Assembly: GCA_026018925.1 (NCBI GenBank)
Contig: JAKSZU010000020.1
Span: 44,746,568 to 44,810,567 of the forward strand
Direction: 5' to 3'
Source of the DNA: Tupaia tana
Lineage: Eukaryota; Chordata; Mammalia; Scandentia; Tupaiidae
Length of the DNA stretch: 64,000 nucleotides
Program-made: the position numbers and the translations under genes
Shown: positions 1-12,200 of the stretch, piece by piece
Position numbering within the stretch: position 1 is the stretch's first letter
How the letters are laid out: every line of letters starts with the position of its first letter
Notes under the pieces: generated by a model
The model's input: the letters and a program-made list of their open reading frames with translations, nothing else
The model's database searches: none
Told to the model about the DNA's origin: nothing

Positions 1-101
1 AAAAAAAACTTAAGAGTGGAAAGAGTAGAACTTCTCATAAATGCAATTAATTTATAAGCGCTAATGTAAATAAATATTTCTGTCTGTTAACTAATAAATA
101 G

Positions 102-205
102 CTGGATTCTTTAAAAGCCACTGTGAATAGAACTTCCAGTGATCTAGAAGCTTTGAGGAAACATATTTCCAAAATAAAGAAGGATATTCATGAAGAAACA
201 GCAAG
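102..205 (+). CDS. CCDC39: CCDC39 exon (probable exon 8)
   Basis: 104 nt, frame 0 at the start, ending with two bases of an Arg codon. It opens [20 protein letters not shown], a coiled-coil stretch matching human CCDC39 near residue 309. The acceptor is AATAG at 97-101 and the donor GTAAG at 206, a consensus site. It is too short to stand out as an open frame and was found by homology and splice-site phase. Confidence 0.92.
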
Positions 206-3200
206 GTAAGAAAAAGCTATTTAAGTATATTTATGATTTTTTTACTACTTCTACAAAGTTATTAAGTACTTAAGATTATTTTTGATTAATTAATTGCAGA
301 ATTATAGCTATTTTTTATTTTTTTTAATTTTAAATTTATTTATTTATATTCATTCACTGTATATCATTACAGTATACAAAATGAAATTTTTCATCTAGAA
401 TACACTGTGTATTGGCTTAATCAAGGATATTACCTTAATAATTATTGACAATAACACGTAAGCTACTATATAAAAGTCATGACACATTTTTGCATAGAAA
501 AACATAGAAAAATACGTCATGACTTTCCCTTTAACCTAATATATGTACATCATATGTGTGTATCTCTTATATATCTTACGTATCTCTCATATCCTACATC
601 ATATATATGTATCTCTCATACACACATATATATATATACGTATATGTGTTTATATATATACATATATGTATTCATATATACACATATGTATATATATATA
701 ATATGTATATAAAAATATATTTAAATTTGTTAGAGGGTGGAGAGAGATGGCAGAGACACAGAGAGAGGGGGAGAGTGAGAAAGCATCCCCCATGGGGGAT
801 GGTTATACCACAATCATGTCTTCTCCATTTTTCCTCCTTTTGGGGTTTTGAGCATGCATACACAGGTGCCTAGCATGTTTTTCAAGCTACCAGGTTTGGG
901 ACTCAAACTGCAATGTTGGCCATGTGGGATCCAGGTGCTTTAGCCACCATGCAACTGGCTGACACAACTGCTATATTTTTAAACATTAAAAAAAAAAAAA
1001 AAAATCTGGGGTCCAGCTGTTGGCAAAATGGCTATGTCACTGGACTCCCATGTAGTCGACCACAGTTCGAGTCCTGGACCTGGTGGCTGGTCGCATGTGA
1101 GTACGTGCCCAAGATCCTGAGAGGAGAATAGAGAAGGGATTGTGGCGTGGCCATCCTCCCTGGGGGATGATTTCTCAGTTTCTGTCTCTCTGTATCTCTT
1201 TGTCTTTTTGGTGAGTGCACGCGCCCTATAGCAAAAACCTCTCCAAAAAAAAAATATATACATATATTTTTTTATGTCCTATTAAGTATATAGAGGTAAT
1301 AAAAAGCAACAGAAACATTCAAGTTATGTAAATCTTAGGATAAACTATTCCTTGTTTGCATTAAATGTAATTTAGTCAGAATTTCTATCATTTTCTCATA
1401 AACCCTCTTTAGGTTACACAAAATGAAAAATCATAATGAGGTCATAAAAAAAGATTTAAAGCAGATAACTGAAAAAACCATGTCAGTAGAAGAGAAAGCT
1501 ACCAATCTGGAAGATAGGCTAAAGGAGGAGGAAAAAAGTGTAAAGGTAAAGTGTAGTTTTAGTTTTTAAAATAATATAGCAAATTTACCTGAAGTATATT
1601 AATTAGACTCTTGGGATCAGATGACTAGGAGGTTTTGTATGAGGCTCTGCTTTTTAGTATGATCACAGTTATAATCTTTTGGGTCATCTGGAAAGTCATG
1701 ACACATTTTTGCATAGAAAAACAGAGGGAGCAGCAGTTAGAGTAATGGCTATGTTGCTGGACTCCCATGTAGTGGACCGCGATTCGCGTCCCGGACCTGG
1801 TGGCTTAAAACTCACGCCGGGCATGTGTGTGTGTGTGCCCAAGATCCCGAGAAGAGAACGGAGGAGAAGGGATTGTGGCGTGGCCATGCCCCTGGGGGGG
1901 TGATTTCTCGTTTTCTGTCTCTCTGTCTTTCTCTGTCTGTCTGGCGAGTGCACACGCTCTATAGCAAAAAAAAAAAAAAAACCTCTCCAAAAAAAAAAGA
2001 AAAAAACAATAACAACAAGAAAAACCAGAAATATAGGTCCTGACTTTCCTGACGACCTAATAGTTTTGAGTCTCTTAGTGTATTGTTCTAAAGATTTTCT
2101 CAGCCTCTTAAACTATTAATTCTCCATCTGCCCAACTATCAACATTTAATTTTGATGTTTTTTTTTTTTTAAAGGCCACCCTTTTACTCTGCCTCATGAA
2201 TGGGATTCCATTACTTTCCATGCCTATGTGTCCATATTCTGTTCCTGCTATCATCCATAGATTTGTTGGTATATATATATATATACCTTAAAAAGCCCTT
2301 TTCTTTTACAGCTAATCCCCATCCGATTATACTTTTATCTTGATTGCTTGTTTACGTTCATTATCTACATTTCTTCATTATCTACTATCTCTTATAATCT
2401 GCCACTTTTTTTGTTAAGTGGACTATGATATATTATTATTTTACTAACTATATTGGTATCCTCTTCTCTGTCAATCTCTTTAACATATTAAAACCAATTT
2501 CTTTTTCCTTACTTTTTAATTGCCAGAGAGCATGTATGCTCACCAGAGAGACAGAGACAGAGAAAGAGAGAGGGAGAAAAGGCATCCTCCAGTGAGTGGG
2601 GCATGCTCATACTTCAATCTCTTCTCTTCTATCTCTCCATCCTGCTAGAATTTTGGACTCACACACGTACATACCTGGCATGTTTCTTAAGCCACCAAAC
2701 AGAGATTTAAATGGTTGGCCGTGTGGGATTCAGCTTCTTTAACCACTATGCCACAGGTCTGGCACAAAGCCAGTTTTGAGGAACTGAGAAAAGGCGGTTC
2801 ATCATTTCTTCTTTGAAAACTTCAAAGTGACCTATAAGTATGACCTGATACTGTAGAAAATACTTGTTCTTATTCTTTTTTGGAGGGCAGAGAGAAGGGG
2901 TAGCTAAAGATGGTGGCAAAGATCTCCAGCATTTTATGAGGCTTCTATCAAATATGACTCCACTTATTCTTTTTCTGTGTATTGAAAAATTCCTGAGTAA
3001 TGAAGTCATGCAGCAATCTTGACTTGAGTGATATTTGAATATATGTGGGACAACATTGTTAAAAAATAGTTTTTTTCCCCTGCTTAAGAGCATGACTTTC
3101 TTTTTTCAAAATATATTTAAAAATTTTATTGTTATTATTTTATTTAATATTAGTGAATACACCACATTCGATTTTCTCAAATGACAAATGAGGCACATTT

Positions 3201-6200
3201 CTCTGATTCCTCTGAGAACGTCAGTGTTCTCTCTCTTTTACAATGTCTATAATACTGTCCATCAGGATACCAATGTTTTGCTAAGTTGTTCTATCATGGG
3301 TCCTTGCTCAAGATATTTACCTTTTTCTTCTAGTCTGGTTCTTAGCACTTGATCATGTGTTTCTTCATTTTTCTGCACAGGATTTGGTCTAGGGACAGGT
3401 TTTGTGTGGACTGTCCACAGATGGGTGGTAGCATGGTATTATCCTGCCATCAGATGTTAAAGCAAGATCCACTTTGCAATTAAAGTCATTTAGAAGAGAA
3501 GAATACATAAATTTATGACAAACATGATACAAAGCTCCATTTTGCGGTGGAAGCAAATGTTTCAGGATAGCTGTCTTTGATTTCACACATTTTATTGCTG
3601 CTACTGCCATGGTATATCAAGATGCTTCTTAGGTGGTACAAACAAAAAGTTTCTTTGAAGATAAATTGCTTTTAAAATCTGTTTTAGACAAACTACTTTT
3701 CAACCCTTGACAGAGCCTCACTGAGGGCCTGCCATCTTGTCCCCAAGAGCATGATTTTCTACAGTTCATGAGATGGACAGTGCTAGAACTTACCAGAAAC
3801 CTGAAAAAAACTATAAAATTTATGTGGAATAGACTCCTCTATCAGAGAACTGGAAACTTCTGACATTGTAGAAGAAATTAGTTGAGTTACCCACGCATAC
3901 ACACACACACACACAGAAATGAAAAGTTTGACAGCAGGTGTACTGATTATGTTCCAGCAGGTCTGGGTTCATAATCTTGGGTTTTGTTGCTTTTTGGTTT
4001 TGCTTGTTTTGATAAAAGCCCAATCATCTTTTTCAGAGATACTGACTTTAAAACTGCCAGGCAATCTTTGAGATGTCCTTAAACCCATTGTAAATTGTGT
4101 ATTATATGAAAAAAATGTACTCAGTATCAGATTATATTTCTGGTTTGAAGGTTTAAATGTACCAGTCACAGATTTTTGTTTCATATGGAAGTTCATTGGC
4201 TGCCAAAGGGAAATATCTGTATGGGGGCTTCGGAACAACGGGAAAATTATTTTAACATTTAAAAATGATTACTTTCAATTGAGCTTCATATAGTAGATCT
4301 CTTTGAAGCTTAGAATACATTGGTTATGGAAAACGTTGAAGTCATGACAGATCTATCACCTGAGAGAAAAGCAAGAGGAAGGGGAGACTTGTTTCTATTA
4401 CTGAGAGGGCTGCACATGGTAGGAAAGCAGATTGGAAGCGAAGTGTGAGTGTCAAGTTGTGCCAATAGTATGCTGGAGCCAGCAGTTACATTTTCAGGAA
4501 CTTTGTAAGTTGGCTGCTAAATATAGCTACTGTTAAAAATTAAATTTTATAAGACTTAGTCACACTGGCATAAGCAGTAGGATGCTGTTGTGTGATGCTA
4601 AAGCCACATGGGAGGCCCATGTTGAGTTCCCAGACCGACCTAAATAGGCCAGGTATGGTTATGTGTGCCTATAATCCTAGCTAACTGGAAGGCAGGGTCA
4701 GGAAAATCACAATACCTGTCAAAAATACCCACCTCCCTCCTCTCATTAAAAAAAAGAAATTCTATAGACTTAACTATAAATAAGTAAATTATATTTAAAA
4801 TGAGTAATAATCACTTCAAAATTATCTTATTATTGTCTATGTCCTTAAGGTTACCTAAGATTACTTATATTTATTTTATATGTATGTTGGACATACTACA
4901 TAATGGTCTGCATCTGTATCTTTCCCTCTAACTCTGCATTTATTAGAATCTGTTAGTACCTTGAAATGGGCCATATTGGGAGTATTTATACCATGGAAAT
5001 CAGATTCTCCTCCTAACCCCCCAGAGAACTGATGGTTTAAAAGTAAAATGATTAGGGGGAACCAGCAGTTAGCATAATGGCTGTGTTGCTGGACTCCCAC
5101 GTAGTCGATCACGGTTCACGTCCCAGACCCGGTGGCTTAAAACTCACGCCGGGTGAGTGTGTGTGCACGTGCGTGCCCAGGATCCTGAGAGGAGAATGGA
5201 GGAGAAGGGATTGCGGTGTGGCCATGCCCCCTGGGTGGTGATTTCTCACTTTCTGTCTCTATGTCTCTCTCTGTATGGCGAGCGCACGCGCCCTATAGCG
5301 AAAAACCTCTCCAAAAAAAATTAAAAAAGTAAAATGATTAGTACTGATGGGGGTGTGGTGAAAGGGGAATTCTACACTACTGGTAGGAATGTAAATTGGT
5401 CCAGCCACCATGGAGAACAATTTGGAGGTTCCTCAAAGATCTATAAATAGAACTACCATATGATCCAGCAATCCCACTCCTGAGTATCTATCCAAAGGAC
5501 AGAAGAATTCTTAATTGGAAAAGTGCTTGCACGTTTATTGCAGCATTATTCACAATTGGTAAGACATGGAACCAACCCAAATGCCTACAAACAGATGAAT
5601 GTATTGAAAAGTATGGCACATGTACTCTATGGAATACAACTCAGCCATAAAAAGTAATAAGACCCTGGCTTTTGACAGAAAATGGATGAATATGGAAGAT
5701 TTACTGCTGAGTGAAGCAAGCCAGGCTATGAAGGAGAGAGATTCCATGTCTCCATTTAGTATATACTGAATGTCCACACTCTATAGCAGAAAGTGAATAA
5801 ATAAAGGTTATAGAAACTTAGTAAATGGTTGTTAATATCAGATACAGTGTGGGAAGAGGGCAGATGAAGGAGTAGAGTCTGAAGGAGGACATTAACGAGA
5901 AAAATAGAGAGGCAAGGCATTTATGGGACAAAGAAATGAATTATTATCTATTGAAGATAACTTTTATAGTATTGTCAACTGGACTGGTGAGAAATGAACA
6001 CATGTTGGAATATTCTCTTTGTAACCTAAGTAACGTGGGATTGAATGTGTAAAATAAATTGAGATAAAAAGAAAATTAAAAAATAAAATAAACCAAGAAA
6101 ATAATAGTAAAAAAGTATACTTGATTTCTGCTGGATAGTGCCCAAAAGAAGGAGAGAGTGTGGGTGATATTTACATGGGATTTCAGGGGCATGGACCCAG

Positions 6201-9200
6201 TGCCTGTGCTAGATTCAGGGCCATGAGGTTCTAGTTTCATGCTCATGGAGAATTAGGGAAACAGACAACAGGAGTAGATAGTGAAGCAGAGTTTATTGAG
6301 AGAAAGACAAGCTCGCAAGCAGGGAAAAGTCCCAAATGGGTTGCTGACTTGGGACTCTCATCAGGGATTTTTATCTAGCAGTCTAAGCAAGAGCTGGCTT
6401 TCTAATTAGGAAGTAGGCTTAAAAAATAGTTAAGAATTGTTTATGACATAGTATTCTTTGTTTCCTTTTTAAAATTGGTAATTGAAATACTTTATTGCTA
6501 AAGTTTTCTGTGGGGCTAACTGCCCTTTTGGATCTGCATTCTTTGTCTTGTGCCTTTGAGCCACAAGGACCATAACATTGGTGCTGCAGATTATAACTAA
6601 GTTACTCAGTGCTGTAAGCTGTGTCCTGCATACAAACAGTTTCTTATGTAAGCAAGCTGTGTATAAGCAGTTTCCAGTGAATGATTTCTAATGAAAACTT
6701 GGTTACTCCATCATGTGCCTATATCCTTACTCTGTGTGTATGGAGTCTATCTCCTGTCTTACTGTGGTTTACTCCCTGTGACACCCTTGTAACTTCCATA
6801 AACTTTGTAAACGTCCAAATTTTATGTCTCCAGTGGGTTTTATTTTCTGAGGAAACCAGTAGAGAGGCCAGTTCTGAGGCCAAGACAATGTGAGATCAAA
6901 TTAAGATGACAGGTCAAGGGGCATGATACAGGAATAGAAAACTATTAAGATTGTAGGGAAAGTCATGAAATACTTTTCTATGCACAAATGAATCATGACT
7001 TTGCTGGTGACCCAATACTATCCTAGTCTATTTCAATAGAGTATAAAAAAAAATTGGGGATTTGCTGAAATTGTGAGAGAGGCTAAAATGCTGGGGTGGG
7101 GGGTGGTTTCAATGTATTTATGAACCCATAAATGAGAATGTTCATATAAAAAAGCTTTTCAAGGTATTATAATTTCATCAATCACTATGATTCTTATTCT
7201 CAGGATGTGGAAGTTCAGTTGAACATAGTGAAAGATGTGCTGTTTAAGAAAGTTCAGGAGTTGCAGACTGAGACAATGAAAGAAAAAGCTGTCATATCAG
7301 AGATTGAAGGAACCCGTTCCTCTCTAAAACATCTCAACAGTCAGTTACATAGACTGGATTTTGAAACCTTGAAGCAGCAACAAATTATGTACAGTCAGGT
7401 AAATGTTACTCTTGTCAATATCTTTCATAATGATTTGTTTTAGTTGTGATGGTCAAGATACCCAGGTGTCCTAAGAAAACACAGGTTTTTCTAAGGATTT
7501 TTTTGGAGGGTTAGAGAGATGCTGAGGTAGAATATCAAGTTAGGTTAGTAGTAGGTGGAAAAGCCTTAAGAGCTAGTTTTTCATCTTGATTTGAAATAAA
7601 TGAAAAAGAGAAGAGACAACTTTAGTGAAGGAGAACCATGTTTTAAAGGAATCTGAGGTAACTGGACCCACAGTAGAACCAAAGAAAGTATGGGATCTCA
7701 GAAACTTAAAGAAATTGTATATTGGTTCTTAGTTAGGCATACTTAAGTAAAATAAAATTATTTTATTGGGGCCAGCAGGTGGCATGGTAGTGAAGGTGTT
7801 GGTTTCCACATGACTGACTTTACAGTTAAAGTCCTGGACCAGGTAGCTTAAAAATCATGCCAGGCATATGTGCCCAAAATCTCAGGAGGAGAATAGAGGA
7901 AAAGGGATTGCAGCATGACCATTCCCCCTGGGGGATGATTTCTTACTTTCCATTTCTCTGTCTCTCTCCAGCGAGCACAGATGCCCTATGGCACAAACCA
8001 AAAAAAAAAAGGATTTTCTCTTTTTTCTTTATTTTGTCCTCTTCATATATTTATGTTAATTTCTTAATGTCCTCCCTCTCTACATCTTAATTTTCTTATC
8101 TGATATATTCTTAGTTTCTAAAAAATAGAGATGCTAAAGTATAATTTAAAAAATAATTCATCATAAGGTCATATTTAAGCCTTTCATGGCTAACAATTTG
8201 TGACTGTCCTTTTTGCAGCCATTAGAAAATGTACCTCCAAAAATCCATAAACATCTAAACTCACTGGACTTACTGAGATTCCATCATGGTAGTATAATAA
8301 ACACCCACTGACTTTGTTATATTTTCAAAAGATCACTTCTGTGTAGCTATCAAGCATCCTGATTGTTGAAGGATGGTTTGTACTTGCATCCCTTAGAGTA
8401 AGAAGTATTTTCCCTGAGTTACTTGATGACTAAAAAGACTGTTAAATGATGATGCTCAGACAAGCTTCATAAGAAAGTATGCACTGTGTTTTTACATTTA
8501 TAAAGATGCTTTTAATTATTTCTTTTACTACTTTTTAAAAATTATAACAGGATTTTTACATTCAGCAAGTAGAACGGAGAATGTCACGGTTAAAGGGAGA
8601 AATTAATTCAGAAGAAAAGCAAGCCCTTGAAGCAAAAATTGTTGAACTTAAGAAGTCCTTGGAAGAGAAAAAATCTACATTTGGTCTTTTGGAACTACAG
8701 ATCAAGAAGCTTCATGTAACTTAGACAAAAATACTTTTTATCTTTCGAATAGTCTAGTTATTAGTAATTGTTTTAAGTTAGCTTGTTCCTAAGACTACTT
8801 TGGGTGACACATGGCATAACAAATGTTCATCTTTATATACTGACCATTAGAATGCAGTATTATCATTCAGTAAGCATTTACTATATGCTAAATATTATAT
8901 GCCTCTAGTATTTTATTTCATTTCATGTCATTTTCTTAACACATGTCTTGTGAGGAGGGCTTTAATGTGTTTTACAGATTAAATAGCTTGTATCTCTCCA
9001 AAGATAGTATGTAGAGAGCTAGGATTTGACCCCTGGTCCATTTGACTTAAGAATAACTTAATAAAGGGACCAGAAGATGGTGTAATGGTTACGTTGCTGG
9101 ACTCCCATATGGTCGACCAGACCTGGTGACTTCCTGGGTGTGTATGCATGTGTGGCCTAAATCCCAAGAGGAGACTGGAGAAGGGATTGTGGTATGGTCA

Positions 9201-12200
9201 TCTTCCCTGGGTGTTGGCGTCTGCCCTGGGGCTTGACTCTAGCTGAATCATGATTAGGGGGGCTGCTGGTGAGGAAGAGAAAGAGGATGAGAAAGAGGAT
9301 GAGAAAGAGGAAGCCCTTCATCTTGAGAGGACCAGAGAATTGGAAAGAATGAGACAAAGAGACAGAGTGGAAATGGACACAGGCAGCCTGAGCCTAGGTA
9401 GCCCAAGCAATTTGTGCTGCGTCTTGAGCCATCCAGACAAACTGGCATGTTTATTTATAGTACAAGGAGACATTACACATGTATATTTCACAGCACTTCA
9501 TAGATTCGTTGCTAGGTTACAGACAATAAGAAGCAGGTAACAAATCTATAAGGGCTTAGTCATACTGGGCCAGGTGGATCCCTTGGTGATAATCCCATCA
9601 AGAGAAAGTCCCATTATCTTCTTTTCTAATGGAGAGAAGTCTAGCTGTAGGTGTGGGGAAGTAGGTTAAAGAACTTCTTCACAAGGAGTGCACCACCATA
9701 CCCAGAGAAGGCTAAAGAACCTTTCAGATGCAGAGCAGGGATTGGACTTTGCTAATTGGGGTCAAGATGTTTCTTGACTTGCATCAGATGTGTCTGTTGA
9801 AACACCCCTAGCAATTTCCACCCTTTGCTCTGTCTGCAGCAAGGGTCAAAGATAGGACAAGTTACAAGGTTCTGCCAAAGCCCAAAGGGACAGGTGGTGT
9901 TTGCTCAGAGCATGTCCCCACACCTCAGGTTCTCTCTCTAAACCTGTCCCCACAGCTGGGGAGTAATTTCTCACTTTGTCTCTCTGGTGAGTGCATGCAC
10001 CCTATAGCAAAAATCTCTCTCTAAAAATGAACAAACAAAAACTTAATAGAATGCACTGTTTAGAAATTGATAAATTATACTTTTCTATTATTTAGCTGCC
10101 ATAATAAATAACTTGATTGTCCTCTATCTTTAAAATGGCATCTAAAAGAAGCTGCTGTTTTATGGCTCATTGACTATTATTCAAATATTAGTTATGATAT
10201 TTCAAATGACTCATAAGGTTGCACATACTCTTTTGTCCTTAAAAATTTTATGTTTATTTTGGGGCCAGCAAGTAGCATGGTAGCTAAGGGTGCTGGATTT
10301 CCACATGGCTGACTGTGGTTTGAGTCCTTACCTGGTGACTTGCTTTTTCACACACACTCTCTCTCTCTTTCTCTCTCTGTCTCTCTCTGGTCAAACTTAC
10401 ATAAATAAAGTTGAATAAAATAAAAAGGATTGTATGTTTATGATAACATGAAATCTATCCTGAAATTTAACTGGATGCTAAGAGTGACAGAGTGAGAACA
10501 TGGACCTGGGTGGGGTAAAAACTTGTCAGGATTTAAATGTTTATTTGTGGCTGGAAAGACTAGTGGTGAGTGTCCTCTTGTGGACATAAGAAGCATTGCC
10601 CTGAATTCCGAGAGCTGCGGAAAATAAAAGGGAGCTGTTACTTTCTTTTCTCTCTCTCTCTCTCTCTTTAATTTAACTTTATTGATTTATTTATTTACTT
10701 ATTTTTAATTTGACCAGAGAGGGACAGAGTGAGTGAGAGTGAGTGAGTGAGAGATGGAGAGAGCAAGAGCACGCGCATGCGCACACGTGCGGAAGAGAGA
10801 GGAAAGAGAAAGCAAGCCACCAGCTCATGGACTCAAACTGGCCTTCTGTGTAGGAGTCCAGCACCCTTAACTACTACGCCACCTGTCAGACCCTCTATTT
10901 TCTTTTTTAAAGATGACGAAATTTTGATTTGGAGCAGTTTGTAGTCTGAAAAATGTTTTAATTGTTATCTTGACTTAGTGGAAAATAACACATGCTTTGG
11001 GTTTAGATAGAACTGGTTTTGAATTCAAGGTTATACCATTACTACTATTTAATTTTGCTGAGCTCCAGTTTACTCATCTATTAAGTGGAAAACAAAATAT
11101 TTAATATTATTTTAGGGCATTTGGGAGAACTGGAAATAATGTTTACCTTAGTACAACGCATTTAGTTGATACTCAGTAAATGGCATTGTTTTAATTATTT
11201 AGGATATTAATGCTACAGATCAATAAAAAGGTGACTTTTGTATCTAAACATGTTTCTTGACTCGGGCCTGTCTTGCTGTTTGGGAATGGTTATAATTCTT
11301 CCCTTTTAACTACCTTGACTGTTTTCTCCAACTTACAGTTGGCTAGTGCTTTTGACTATCCCATCTCTGATTTTAACAGAGACACAAAGAAATGAATAGG
11401 AATGCAAGTGAATGTTAAAGAAGTATTAAAATTAGTTAATGTAATGAAGGTTGACTCTTTTGAATAGTAGCATCCATTCTGTATGTCCTCTCCCATGCAC
11501 TCCATCTGTTTTACATAACGGAAACTAATTTGTACAGATTGAATATCACGTTCACTTTTATTTCCTTTGTACTAAATTAATTTTATAAAATCATGTCTTT
11601 ATGTAGAAAATAAGTCCTTTTCTTACTAGTTTGCTTCAGTCATAGGTCCTGATACTTCAGAGAAATACAGGTAGTAAGAAAGGTAGAGAAGGAAAGAGGG
11701 AGGAAGGACCTGCAGAGGTAGAGAAATTGGAACTTGAAAACTTTAATTTAGAAACTAAGAGGAACTAAGAGCACAAACCTAATTCTGGGTTCTGAGTGAG
11801 AAAAGGGATATGAACTGGTGTATATAATAACTAGAGAACTGCTATCTGGGTATATACGATCTGTTGATGTATCTGGTAGATTTATCAACATTTTTCTCTC
11901 TAGCAATATGTGATTGTATATGCAGCAATAGTAACAACAGCTGACACTTACATGGCACTTTTGTGCATCAGGCATTGTACATACTCCTTGACAGTACCAT
12001 ATTTAATTCTTACAACAACCCAGAGAGGTAGGGAAATTGAGGAGGAGTTGGTAACTCAATAGGGTCAGATGGTTGATACATAATTAAGGCCATCTGATTC
12101 CAGATCTACTAATCAGGTGACAATTTCTTTCATAGGTGACAATCACCTAATAATCTAGGTCTAACTGGAGCCATACATAATATTCCCTGGAATTATTGAA

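Noticed and set aside
541-720. AT-rich tract as an origin, promoter or gene (Tyr/Ile-rich frames)
   Set aside because: Simple repeat of TATA/TATG words in an intron with no other signal.
9250-9540. 96-codon Glu/Arg-rich + strand frame
   Set aside because: Lies within the solo LTR; Glu/Lys run comes from a GAGGATGAGAAA repeat.
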